Assembly (NCBI GenBank): GCA_934086775.1
Contig: CAKOIJ010000005.1
Span: 1-45,320, forward strand
Length of the DNA stretch: 45,320 nucleotides
Direction: 5' to 3'
DNA from: an uncultured Bacilli bacterium
GTDB lineage: Bacteria > Bacillota_I > Bacilli_A > RF39 > UBA660
In this document: positions 7,698-15,488 of the stretch, in pieces
Position numbering within the stretch: the stretch's first letter is position 1
Layout of the letters: every line of letters starts with the position of its first letter
Position numbers and translations under genes: made by a program
The notes under the pieces: generated by a model
Databases searched by the model: none
Told to the model about the DNA's origin: nothing
Seen by the model: only the letters and a program-made list of their open reading frames with translations

Positions 7698-9434
7698 ATG
7701 AATTTAAAAGATTTATATATTAATTATTTTGTAAGTAAAGGACACAGATGGATACCTAGTAGCCCAGTCGTGCCTGAAAATGACCCCAGTGTACTATTTA
7801 ACACAGCAGGTATGCAACCTCTTATACCATATTTAATGGGAGAAGTGCATCCCTATGGAACTAGGCTTGTCGACTACCAAAAGTGTATTAGAACTAATGA
7901 TTTAGATGTAATAGGTGATAAAACCCACCATACATTTTTTGAAATGCTAGGTAACTGGAGTTTAGGAGACTATTTTAAAGATGAAAGTATAAGTTATAGT
8001 TTTGAATTCTTAACTAAAGTATTAAATATACCAGTAGAAAAACTTGCAGTTACTGTTTATGCTGGAGAAGGAAATATTCCTTTTGATGAAGTTAGTTATA
8101 ATAAATGGTTAAGTTTAGGAATTAAAAAGGAAAGAATTGCTAAAACAGTAAGTGATAATTTTTGGATAGCAGGAACTTCTGGACCATGTGGACCAGATAC
8201 TGAAATATTTTACTTTAGAAGTAATGATGCTATTCCAGAAGTATTTGATCCTGAAGATGATAGATGGGTTGAAATATGGAATAATGTATTTATGGAATTT
8301 TATAAAAGTGAAGACGGAAATGTATCTGAACTTCCTAAAAAGAATGTTGATACAGGTATGGGACTAGAAAGAACTGTTGCTGTTTTAGAAGGAGTAAATG
8401 ATAACTATTTATCAAGTGTATGGAAAGATGTTATTGATTTGATTAGTGAAATTGCTTCTAAACCTTATAATGGTAATGAAGAAAGTATGAGGATAATAGC
8501 AGATCATATACGTACTAGTGTATTTATAAGTGCTGATCCTTCAGGAATTAAACCTAGTAATACTGATCAAGGTTATATATTAAGAAGACTTATTAGAAGA
8601 AGTATTAGACATGCTAAGAAACTAGGAATTGATGTTAACACTAACTGGGAACAACAAATAGCTTCTTTAATAATAAATAAATATAAAAAGTATTATAGTG
8701 AACTAGAGAGTAATGAAAGTGTAGTTTTTGAAGTTCTAAAAAACGAAAAGGAAAAGTTTAATAAAACACTAGAAAAAGGTTTAAAAGAATTTAATAAAGT
8801 TTCTAATAAAGACATAGATGCTTCTAATGCTTTTCATTTATATGATACATATGGTTTCCCAATTGAACTTACTGAAGAATTAGCGCTTGAAAAAGGAATA
8901 AAAGTAGATACTTTAGGTTTCAAAGAACTATTTAAGAAACATCAAGAACTTTCAAGAACTCAAAGTGCTGGTAAGTTTAAAGGAGGACTTTCTGGAAATG
9001 GACTAATGGAAACTAAATACCATACTGCTACACATTTACTTAATGCTGCATTAAAGATAGTAGTAAATAAAGATGTTCATCAAAAGGGAAGTAATATTAC
9101 TAGTGAAAGAATGAGATTTGATTTTTCTTGTGATCACAAGTTAACAGATGAAGAAAAAACAAAAACCGAAGAATTAGTAAATAAGTGGATAAAAGAAGCT
9201 TTACCAGTAACAGTTAAAGAAATGAGCAAGGAAGAAGCAATTAAAAGTGGAGCTGAATGTATGTTTATAGAAAAATATCCTGATATAGTAACTGTTTATA
9301 GTATAGGAGATATTTCTCATGAATTATGCGGAGGACCACATGTTAAAAATACAAGTGAACTAGGTACTTTTAAAATAATTAAAGAAGAAGCATCAAGTTC
9401 AGGAGTAAGAAGGATAAAGGCTATACTAGAATGA
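7698..9434 (+). CDS. alaS: alanyl-tRNA synthetase, short form lacking the C-terminal domain
   Basis: The 578-residue enzyme charges tRNA-Ala. The class II core is clear: NTAGMQPLIPYLMG, the HHTFFEMLGNWSLGDYFK motif 2 region and GMGLERTV near motif 3. The editing domain carries the metal ligands H442-TAT-H446 and C544-GGP-H548. The usual length is about 870 residues. This protein joins the core to the editing domain through a short linker (AGKFKGGLSG, about residue 425) without the usual intervening barrel, and ends at GVRRIKAILE with no coiled coil or DHHA1/C-Ala domain. It starts at ATG 7698 after AAAGGAG. It lies in an operon behind an alanine T-box and overlaps rlmN by four bases. Confidence 0.93.
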   Translation: MNLKDLYINYFVSKGHRWIPSSPVVPENDPSVLFNTAGMQPLIPYLMGEVHPYGTRLVDYQKCIRTNDLDVIGDKTHHTFFEMLGNWSLGDYFKDESISYSFEFLTKVLNIPVEKLAVTVYAGEGNIPFDEVSYNKWLSLGIKKERIAKTVSDNFWIAGTSGPCGPDTEIFYFRSNDAIPEVFDPEDDRWVEIWNNVFMEFYKSEDGNVSELPKKNVDTGMGLERTVAVLEGVNDNYLSSVWKDVIDLISEIASKPYNGNEESMRIIADHIRTSVFISADPSGIKPSNTDQGYILRRLIRRSIRHAKKLGIDVNTNWEQQIASLIINKYKKYYSELESNESVVFEVLKNEKEKFNKTLEKGLKEFNKVSNKDIDASNAFHLYDTYGFPIELTEELALEKGIKVDTLGFKELFKKHQELSRTQSAGKFKGGLSGNGLMETKYHTATHLLNAALKIVVNKDVHQKGSNITSERMRFDFSCDHKLTDEEKTKTEELVNKWIKEALPVTVKEMSKEEAIKSGAECMFIEKYPDIVTVYSIGDISHELCGGPHVKNTSELGTFKIIKEEASSSGVRRIKAILE

Positions 9435-10459
9435 AAAGTATATTTGATTTAACACTAAATGAACTTGAGGATTTACTAGAAAAAGAAGGCTTTAAAAAGT
9501 ATAATGCTACTCAAGTATTTGAAGGTATTTACAAAAGAAAAGTTTCTTCTTTTGAAGATATTTCTAATATTAGTAAATCTTTAAAAGAATATTTAGAAAA
9601 AAACTTTGAAATAAAGTATTTAAAAGTAATAGATATTTTAAAAAGTGAAACAGCTAATAAGTATTTACTTGAAGTAAATGATTCAACAGTTGAAGTCGTA
9701 TTAATGCATCAAAGTTACGGAGAAAGTATATGTATAAGTTCACAAATTGGATGCAACATGGCATGTAAGTTTTGTCAAAGTGGAAAACTTAAAATGAAAA
9801 GAAACTTATCTGTAAGTGAAATGGTATTAGAAGTTTTAACAATTGAAAAAATAGAAAATATAAGGGTAAATAATATAGTAGTTATGGGTATAGGAGAACC
9901 TTTTAATAACTATGAAAATTTAGTTAAAGCACTTAATATATTTACATGTAATAAAGGTATGGATAAAGGTTCTAGAAGAATAACTGTTAGTACATGTGGA
10001 ATAGTTCCCAAGATATATGAATTTGCTGATTTAGATTTAGATATTAATCTAGCTATTAGTCTTCATGCTTCCAATCAAAAACTAAGAGAAGAATTAATGC
10101 CTATAGCAAAAGCATATAAATTGGAAGATCTTATTAAAGCAATCGAATACTATATTAAGAAAACTAATAGAAGAGTAACTTTAGAATATATACTCTTAAA
10201 TAATATAAATGATAGTTTAGATAACGCTAAAGAACTTGTAAATCTTTTTAAAGGTAAACTTGTGTATATAAATATCATACCCTATAATGAAACAGATAGT
10301 GAATTTAGAAGAAGTTCAAAAGATAAGATAAGTAAGTTTTTTGATTATCTTACTAAAAATGGTATTAATGTTCAAAAAAGAAGAGAGATGGGTTCTAATA
10401 TAAAAGGTGCTTGTGGTCAATTAAAAGCAAGCTATGAAAGTGAAAACAATACTTTTTAA
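9431..10459 (+). CDS. rlmN: 23S rRNA (adenine2503-C2)-methyltransferase RlmN, radical SAM
   Basis: The 342-residue radical-SAM enzyme methylates A2503 of 23S rRNA and related tRNA sites. The iron-sulfur motif CxxxCxxC is C108-NMA-C112-KF-C115. The two further RlmN cysteines are visible: C101 in the CISSQIGC stretch and C328 in GACGQLKA, the methyl-carrying position. The sequence MGIGEPFNNYEN and the SLHAS motif are typical. The close relative Cfr methylates C8; the REMGSNIKGACGQL ending fits RlmN better. The start codon overlaps the alaS stop (ATGA), so translation is probably coupled. Confidence 0.9.
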   Translation: MKSIFDLTLNELEDLLEKEGFKKYNATQVFEGIYKRKVSSFEDISNISKSLKEYLEKNFEIKYLKVIDILKSETANKYLLEVNDSTVEVVLMHQSYGESICISSQIGCNMACKFCQSGKLKMKRNLSVSEMVLEVLTIEKIENIRVNNIVVMGIGEPFNNYENLVKALNIFTCNKGMDKGSRRITVSTCGIVPKIYEFADLDLDINLAISLHASNQKLREELMPIAKAYKLEDLIKAIEYYIKKTNRRVTLEYILLNNINDSLDNAKELVNLFKGKLVYINIIPYNETDSEFRRSSKDKISKFFDYLTKNGINVQKRREMGSNIKGACGQLKASYESENNTF

Positions 10460-10500
10460 AACACCGAGCTGAGGAAAATAAGAAAATTAAAATATTTAGA

Positions 10501-10538
10501 AGAATGATAGTTAAATGATTATCATTCTTTTTCTTTTT
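10501..10538 (+). terminator. terminator of the alaS-rlmN operon
   Basis: AGAATGATA (10501-10509) pairs perfectly with TATCATTCT (10520-10528), followed by a T-rich run TTTTTCTTTTT. It closes the operon that begins with the T-box leader. Confidence 0.85.
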
Positions 10539-10604
10539 GTACCAAAATAAAGAACAAATATATAATCATTTCAAAAATTGAAAATTAAAGTTTAGAAATT
10601 AAAA

Positions 10605-10648
10605 TTTTACACAAATGTGTAAAAATTCTGCGTAAAATTTCGCGTAAA
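10605..10648. promoter_or_regulatory. inverted and direct repeats upstream of the bacteriocin operon
   Basis: TTTTACACA (10605-10613) and TGTGTAAAA (10616-10624) are perfect inverted arms separated by AA. Three related direct repeats follow the pattern (G/C)(C/T)GTAAA: GTGTAAA (10617), GCGTAAA (10630) and GCGTAAA (10642), spaced 13 and 12 bases, a little over one helical turn. They lie about 65-110 bases before the exporter start. They look like regulator binding sites, but the regulator is unknown and no regulator gene is adjacent. Confidence 0.45.
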
Positions 10649-10712
10649 GTGAAAATTTTTAGGGGAATTTAGGGTAAAAAATTCGTATAAGAAAGGCAAG
10701 GAGGGTGAAACT

Positions 10713-12746
10713 ATGGGTAAAAATCTTGAAGTTTTGCAAGAAGATAAAAATGACTGTGCAGCTGCTTGTATTTCATCATTAATAAAGTACTATGATGGGT
10801 ATATGGATTTAGAAAGTATTAGACTGATTATCAATACGACTAAAGAAGGTACTAATGCATATGACATAATTAACGGAGTAAAAGAAATTGGTTTTGAATC
10901 AGCCGGCATAAAAATCAATTTTAATGCTTTAGTTAATGAAGATATGCCGTTAGTCGCACATGTTAAAAAAGATAACTACTATCATTTTGTAGTAATTTAC
11001 AAAGTTATTCCAGAAAGAAAAAAAATGTTAATAATGGATCCTAGTATTGGTTTAATTAAAATAAGTTATGAAAAATTTAATAGTATGTATCTTGGAACTG
11101 TTTTAAAACTAGTAAAAGTAAAAGAACTGCCTAAATTGGAAAAAAACAATGAACTCTTGAAAGTAATAATATCTAGCAGTTTTAAAAATAAAAAAACTAT
11201 AATTATTTTATCTTTACTTTCCCTAATTGTTTTTATCTTAGGTGTAGTTAGTTCTTTATTTTATAAAGTTTTAATTGATGATTCTACAAATATTTTAAAG
11301 TATATTTACCCATTTATATTAATTATTCTTATTAAATTAGTTTTAGATTTTATTAGAAATTTACTAATGAATAATCTTAATAAAAATACTGAACTACTTC
11401 TTAATAAAGAAATGTTAAATAGATTGTTTCGCCTTCCTTATAGCTACTATAAAAATAAAACAACTGGAGAAATTATAAGTAGAATTAACGACCTTTCAAT
11501 GATAAAGGATTTAACTTTAGATATAGTATTTAATTTATTTGTAGATGTTTTATTAGTAATTACTTCTTTAATATTAATTGGAATTATAAGTATTAAGTTT
11601 CTTGTTATCTCATTAATTATTCTTATTTTATATTTGCTAATTTCTCTTATTTATAACAAATTAACGAATAAAAGGATTAGATTATTGCAAGAAAGTAAAG
11701 GACTATATAACCATAAGTTAATAGAAAGCATAGAAGGTTTAGAAAGTATTAGTAATTTAAACTTAATAAATAATTTTATTAATAAAGTTCATTCTTATTT
11801 TAGAGACTCTTGTTTGGAAAATAAAAAATATAATGTTTGCAACATAATTATAACAATCTTTAAAGAAGCTATTTTAGAAATTAGTACTTTAGTTATATTA
11901 GTACTTGGAATAGCAAATATGAATGAAACATTTACTATTGGTAAGGTTATTTTGGTATATATGCTTTATAGTAATTATGTTTCTGCTATCAAGGTATTTA
12001 TTGATAAACTTCCTGATATAAACTATGCTTATAAAAATATAGAAAAAGTTAATGGACTACTGAAGAAAAAAAACAGTGCTGTTAATTTTAAAACTATTAA
12101 TGGAGATATTAAAGCTGTAAATTTATCTTTTAAAAGAACTAAATATTTATTTAAAAATATTAGCCTTGAAATAAAAGAAGGTTCTAAGGTAATATTAGTA
12201 GGCTCTTCTGGATGTGGCAAAAGTTCTTTTCTAAAAATATTGCTAAAATATTTTAGTAGTTATGCTGGTAATATCTTTATAAATGACATTAATTTAAAAG
12301 ATATAGATGAAACCATTATAAATAATAGTTTCACATATATTGGTCAAAACGAAAAGATATTTAATGATACTATTAAAAATAATATTTTATTAGGTAGAAG
12401 AGTTAATAGTGAACTATATGAAACTGTTATTAATATTACCAGGGTTAATGAGATTATTAATAGTAAAGGGTTAAGGGACAATTCTATTATAGAAGAAGAT
12501 GGATTTAATTTAAGTGGTGGCGAAAGACAAAGAATTATTCTTGCGAGAAGCTTGATTAAGAATAGTAATTATTTATTAATTGATGAAGCTTTAAGTGAAG
12601 TAGATGATACTTTAGAAAAGAATATTATACTTGACTTAATAGATAAATTTAGGGATAAAACTATTATTTATGTTTCTCATAAGAAAAATATTCAAAAGTT
12701 ATTTAAAAACAAAATATTTATAGAAAGGAGTAATTTGAATGACTAA
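10713..12746 (+). CDS. peptidase-containing ABC exporter for double-glycine peptides
   Basis: The 677-residue protein has three parts. An N-terminal C39 peptidase (residues 1-130) shows a catalytic C15 in DKNDCAAAC, H91 in NYYHFVV and D109 in MDPS. A six-helix membrane domain spans about 150-430. The C-terminal ATPase has Walker A GSSGCGKSS (from 497), signature LSGGERQR (about 600) and Walker B LLIDEALSEVDD (about 622). Such proteins cut leader peptides after Gly-Gly and export the mature peptide. The next two tiny genes encode such peptides, and the first overlaps this gene by eight bases, which supports the role. A strong AAGGAGGGTGA site precedes the ATG. Confidence 0.92.
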   Translation: MGKNLEVLQEDKNDCAAACISSLIKYYDGYMDLESIRLIINTTKEGTNAYDIINGVKEIGFESAGIKINFNALVNEDMPLVAHVKKDNYYHFVVIYKVIPERKKMLIMDPSIGLIKISYEKFNSMYLGTVLKLVKVKELPKLEKNNELLKVIISSSFKNKKTIIILSLLSLIVFILGVVSSLFYKVLIDDSTNILKYIYPFILIILIKLVLDFIRNLLMNNLNKNTELLLNKEMLNRLFRLPYSYYKNKTTGEIISRINDLSMIKDLTLDIVFNLFVDVLLVITSLILIGIISIKFLVISLIILILYLLISLIYNKLTNKRIRLLQESKGLYNHKLIESIEGLESISNLNLINNFINKVHSYFRDSCLENKKYNVCNIIITIFKEAILEISTLVILVLGIANMNETFTIGKVILVYMLYSNYVSAIKVFIDKLPDINYAYKNIEKVNGLLKKKNSAVNFKTINGDIKAVNLSFKRTKYLFKNISLEIKEGSKVILVGSSGCGKSSFLKILLKYFSSYAGNIFINDINLKDIDETIINNSFTYIGQNEKIFNDTIKNNILLGRRVNSELYETVINITRVNEIINSKGLRDNSIIEEDGFNLSGGERQRIILARSLIKNSNYLLIDEALSEVDDTLEKNIILDLIDKFRDKTIIYVSHKKNIQKLFKNKIFIERSNLND

Positions 12747-12870
12747 TGAAGAATTATTAGAAGTTAAAGGAGGAATATCTTTTAAACTTTGGGGAATAGC
12801 AGGGCTTATAGTAACCTTCATTTTGGGTTTCTTTGAAGGTGTTGCTAATCCAGTTAAATGTGGTAAATAA
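12739..12870 (+). CDS. bacteriocin-like precursor peptide 1 with double-glycine leader
   Basis: The 43-residue precursor begins MTNEELLEVKGG, a short acidic leader ending in Gly-Gly, the cut site for C39 exporters. The predicted core is 31 residues, starting ISFKLWGIAGLIVTF. It is very hydrophobic, with a GFFEG (GxxxG) motif and a single cysteine in the C-terminal KCGK. GAAAGGAG lies eight bases before the ATG, and the start overlaps the exporter stop. GxxxG motifs and a partner peptide next door are features of class IIb two-peptide bacteriocins. The core does not match a named bacteriocin that I recognise. Signalling peptide is the main alternative. Confidence 0.75.
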   Translation: MTNEELLEVKGGISFKLWGIAGLIVTFILGFFEGVANPVKCGK

Positions 12871-12892
12871 TAAGCAAGAAAGGAGAATTATA

Positions 12893-13054
12893 ATGAACAA
12901 AGAAGATTTAATTAATACAGTTGGTGGTATTAAATGGAGTGCAACTCTATTTAATGCCTTAACTAGAATTATTGATACAGTATACAATATAGGTAGAAGA
13001 TTTGGCTCTGGATTACTTAGAAATTATGTTGGTAAAACATGTAGCCCAAATTAA
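12893..13054 (+). CDS. bacteriocin-like precursor peptide 2 with double-glycine leader
   Basis: The 53-residue precursor begins MNKEDLINTVGG, a leader parallel to that of peptide 1 and of the same length (12 residues), ending in Gly-Gly. The predicted core is 41 residues, starting IKWSATLFNALTRIIDTV. It is amphipathic and cationic, with GRRFG (GxxxG) and a single cysteine in the C-terminal GKTCSPN. I choose ATG 12893 because AAAGGAG lies seven bases upstream; longer starts have no ribosome site. It follows peptide 1 by 22 bases and is the last gene before a terminator. No separate immunity gene is visible in the unit. Confidence 0.75.
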   Translation: MNKEDLINTVGGIKWSATLFNALTRIIDTVYNIGRRFGSGLLRNYVGKTCSPN

Positions 13055-13061
13055 TAAAAAC

Positions 13062-13099
13062 AAAAAGTTGTCAGTTTTTACTGATAACTTTTCTTTTTT
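13062..13099 (+). terminator. terminator of the bacteriocin unit
   Basis: AAAAGTTGTCAGT (13063-13075) pairs with ACTGATAACTTTT (13080-13092) through one G-T wobble, with a TTTT loop and a following T-rich run. It ends the exporter and two-peptide operon. Confidence 0.85.
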
Positions 13100-13101
13100 A
13101 G

Positions 13102-13130
13102 TTGAAAGTACTTAGTCTTTTTGATAAAAT
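13102..13130 (+). promoter_or_regulatory. promoter of the NlpC/P60-type hydrolase gene
   Basis: TTGAAA (13102-13107) and TAAAAT (13125-13130) are 17 bases apart, directly after the bacteriocin terminator. This makes the following gene a separate transcription unit. Confidence 0.6.
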
Positions 13131-13166
13131 TAAATAGTAATATTAAGTGGTAGTGGAAGTGATGTT

Positions 13167-14525
13167 ATGAAGAAGAAAAAGAAGAGATTAAAAAGGAAAA
13201 ATATATTTTTCTTTTTTATGATTATTTTAATAGGTGCTTTAGGTGTTTCTTTTGTTATTAAAAAAGATAATCTTTTTACATCAAAAGTTAAGATAATTTA
13301 TGATAATACAGTTAATAGTGATAATAAATATAATGTTAAAATTACTTACGATGATAATATAGATAACCTTAAATGTAGTTTAGATAATAAAGAATTTAAG
13401 GATATAAGTAAATGTAATTTTGAATTAGAACTTGGTAAGTACACAGTTTATATTAAAAATGATAGTTTATTTATAAAGAAAGATTTCGAAGTCAAAAGTA
13501 AATATGAAGGAAATTTTACTTCTGTAATAGATATGCTTGATACTTATTATTTAGCATCTAATGGAAAGAAAGCTTTTAAATTTACTTTCGATTACCCAAA
13601 AGACTTTGACACTAAGGTAACATATGTAATTGATGATCCGAGTGTTCTTAAAGTTGAAAATGATACTATGATTGCACTTAAAACAGGAGAGACTAAAGTA
13701 ACTGCTAAATTAAAAGATGGTAATAGTAAAACATACAATGTTGTTGTAACAGATTTAATTGTTAGTCCAGTTATTAATACAAGCAAAGCATTTTTACCAT
13801 GTGGTAGATATACTAAAGAAGAAAATGAATTACTTGATAAGATACTTGCCTCAAGAGTAAAAGAAGCAGGAGAGGGAACACGTGCAGGAGTAGCAGCTGC
13901 TGCTAGATTTATTACTCTTGAATTTCCTTATACGATTAAGTATTTTAATGAAAATGGAAGAATGGGTACAAGTGTAGCTAACGGAGTAGATGCCGAAGGA
14001 AGATATTATCATAAAGGTTTATACTTAAATAAATATAAATTTAGTGAATTAACTGGTAAAAGCACGGTCACTGGTCCAGCAACTTGGGGGTGTAATTTAC
14101 ATGATGCATTTTTAAGTGATTTATATGGTTCATACCTGATGAGACCTAATGGATTTACTTGTAGTGGTTTTGTTACATGGGCTATGTTAAATGGAGGATT
14201 TGATGTTGGAGATGTTGGCGCAGGAGACAGAATAGAAGTAAAAAATGAACTTTCTGATTTAGGTACTCATATACCACTTACATATGAATTTATGAAAACA
14301 GGAGACTATCAAGTAGGAGATTTTATTGCCAGAGATGGTCATGCCGCTTTAATAATTGGATTTGATGATAAAAACATTTATACAGCAGAGAGTTTGCCGC
14401 CTAAACTTAAAGTATATATATACGAAAGATGGACTGGAGTTGTAAATGATCCAAATCTTACATATACAATTGATATGACTGGAATATATCCTAACGGTGA
14501 GGGTGTAATAGAGGATATGTGGTAA
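13167..14525 (+). CDS. membrane-anchored NlpC/P60-like cell-wall hydrolase with Big domain
   Basis: The 452-residue protein has a very basic start, one membrane segment (about residues 13-31) and an outside portion. Residues about 130-195 look like a bacterial Ig-like (Big_2) domain, closing with ALKTGETKVTAKLKDGNS. The C-terminal part has a papain-like pair: C332 in GFTCSGFVTW and H392 in ARDGHAALIIG, the order and spacing of NlpC/P60 or CHAP-type peptidoglycan peptidases. The third polar residue is uncertain. It lies between the bacteriocin unit and the secretion cluster; a role in opening the wall for the secretion machine is plausible but inferred. Immunity to the bacteriocin cannot be excluded. 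Confidence 0.75.
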   Translation: MKKKKKRLKRKNIFFFFMIILIGALGVSFVIKKDNLFTSKVKIIYDNTVNSDNKYNVKITYDDNIDNLKCSLDNKEFKDISKCNFELELGKYTVYIKNDSLFIKKDFEVKSKYEGNFTSVIDMLDTYYLASNGKKAFKFTFDYPKDFDTKVTYVIDDPSVLKVENDTMIALKTGETKVTAKLKDGNSKTYNVVVTDLIVSPVINTSKAFLPCGRYTKEENELLDKILASRVKEAGEGTRAGVAAAARFITLEFPYTIKYFNENGRMGTSVANGVDAEGRYYHKGLYLNKYKFSELTGKSTVTGPATWGCNLHDAFLSDLYGSYLMRPNGFTCSGFVTWAMLNGGFDVGDVGAGDRIEVKNELSDLGTHIPLTYEFMKTGDYQVGDFIARDGHAALIIGFDDKNIYTAESLPPKLKVYIYERWTGVVNDPNLTYTIDMTGIYPNGEGVIEDMW

Positions 14526-14659
14526 AACTTATTCAAATATAAGAACAATTAAATAATAAATGAAATGCAAGAAAAAAGCCTATTTCTAAGAAAAACTGTA
14601 AAAGAAAAATGACTTTTAAAAATATGTTTAACCACTTTACATATAATTTGTAAAAATTC

Positions 14660-14688
14660 TTGATAAATAAAAAAAAGTAAAGTATAAT
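14660..14688 (+). promoter_or_regulatory. main promoter of the secretion cluster
   Basis: TTGATA (14660-14665) and a perfect TATAAT (14683-14688) are exactly 17 bases apart. AGAGGAGGAG lies further down before the ATG at 14721. The 195-base gap before it holds no gene. This is probably the promoter of the first three cluster genes. Confidence 0.75.
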
Positions 14689-14720
14689 AATAAATATAAG
14701 ATAGAGGAGGAGATTTATAG

Positions 14721-14984
14721 ATGAAAGAAGCTACTGGTGAATTAAACATGACAGTTATTACAGTTGTTGCTATAGCTGCTGTTGCTGCACTTTTCTATAC
14801 ATTAGTATGGCCTGCAATTCAAAAAGCAATAGTTAACAATACTTGTGCTACTTTAGGTAGTGGATGGCATGCAGTTAACAAAAACACTGCTGTAAATGAA
14901 GGAAACATTAATGCTAATACAGCAAAAGATGTTAAATGGGTTTGCTGTGATGCAAATGGTCAAAACTGTACTCTAGCAGATTAA
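14721..14984 (+). CDS. small pilin-like protein
   Basis: The 87-residue protein starts MKEATGELNM and continues into a 20-residue alanine/valine-rich hydrophobic helix (about 11-31), followed by a 55-residue outside part with three cysteines (one near NNTCATLGSGW and a CC pair). A short charged N-terminus plus one long helix and a small soluble domain is the layout of pilins of the Tad/Flp or pseudopilin type. No clear prepilin cleavage glycine is seen; the Gly of TGELN is a candidate. A very strong ribosome site and the best promoter of the cluster suggest high expression. Strict pilin identity is inference. Confidence 0.55.
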   Translation: MKEATGELNMTVITVVAIAAVAALFYTLVWPAIQKAIVNNTCATLGSGWHAVNKNTAVNEGNINANTAKDVKWVCCDANGQNCTLAD

Positions 14985-15004
14985 GTAAGGAAAGAAGGTA
15001 GTGT

Positions 15005-15478
15005 ATGAGAGAAGCATTTGGTGGTACATGGTTGCTTGGTTTCGTAGTGCTATTTATAGTGCTTTTTTCTGCATACCTAACTATTTCTGTTAACTATACT
15101 AAAGCATTTAAAGCTAAAAATAAGATAGTTAATGTAATTGAACAAAATGAAGGTTTTACAACTACCAAGTGTGGAACAAATAAAACAGATAATTGTCTTA
15201 AAACTAGTAATACTAGTGAAGATAAGATATATAAATATTTAGATGAAGCTGGTTTTTTATTAACTGATATAAATGAGGGTAGATGTCCTAATGGCTATAA
15301 GTTAATTAAAGATGCAGGCTACTGTGTAAGAAGAATATGTACAAGTCAAGGTGCATACTACAAAGTTAATACATTTATAAAGATAGAACTGCCTTTAGTA
15401 TGGCAAACTTTTACTATACCAATTAAAGGTGAAACTAAAGTGCTTTATTATACTAATGATAGTTTAGGATGTAGTTAG
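15005..15478 (+). CDS. TadE/pilin-like membrane-anchored protein with cysteine modules
   Basis: The 157-residue protein begins MREAFGGTWLLGFVVLF with a single N-terminal membrane helix (residues about 8-29). Its first residues parallel those of the pilin-like gene before it. This N-terminal helix with a long outside domain is the layout of TadE-like minor pilins. Seven cysteines lie in the outside part, including RCPNGYKLIKDAGYC, which follows the same CxxG...C pattern as the surface protein at 496-1581. The gene is 20 bases after the previous one. Function in pilus or secretion-machine assembly is inferred from its neighbours. Confidence 0.5.
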   Translation: MREAFGGTWLLGFVVLFIVLFSAYLTISVNYTKAFKAKNKIVNVIEQNEGFTTTKCGTNKTDNCLKTSNTSEDKIYKYLDEAGFLLTDINEGRCPNGYKLIKDAGYCVRRICTSQGAYYKVNTFIKIELPLVWQTFTIPIKGETKVLYYTNDSLGCS

Positions 15479-15488
15479 GAGATAAGAA

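Noticed and set aside
12757..12987. Minus-strand reading frame across the two bacteriocin peptides as an immunity protein
   Set aside because: It has no ribosome site or promoter and is simply the complement of two genes with strong ribosome sites of their own.
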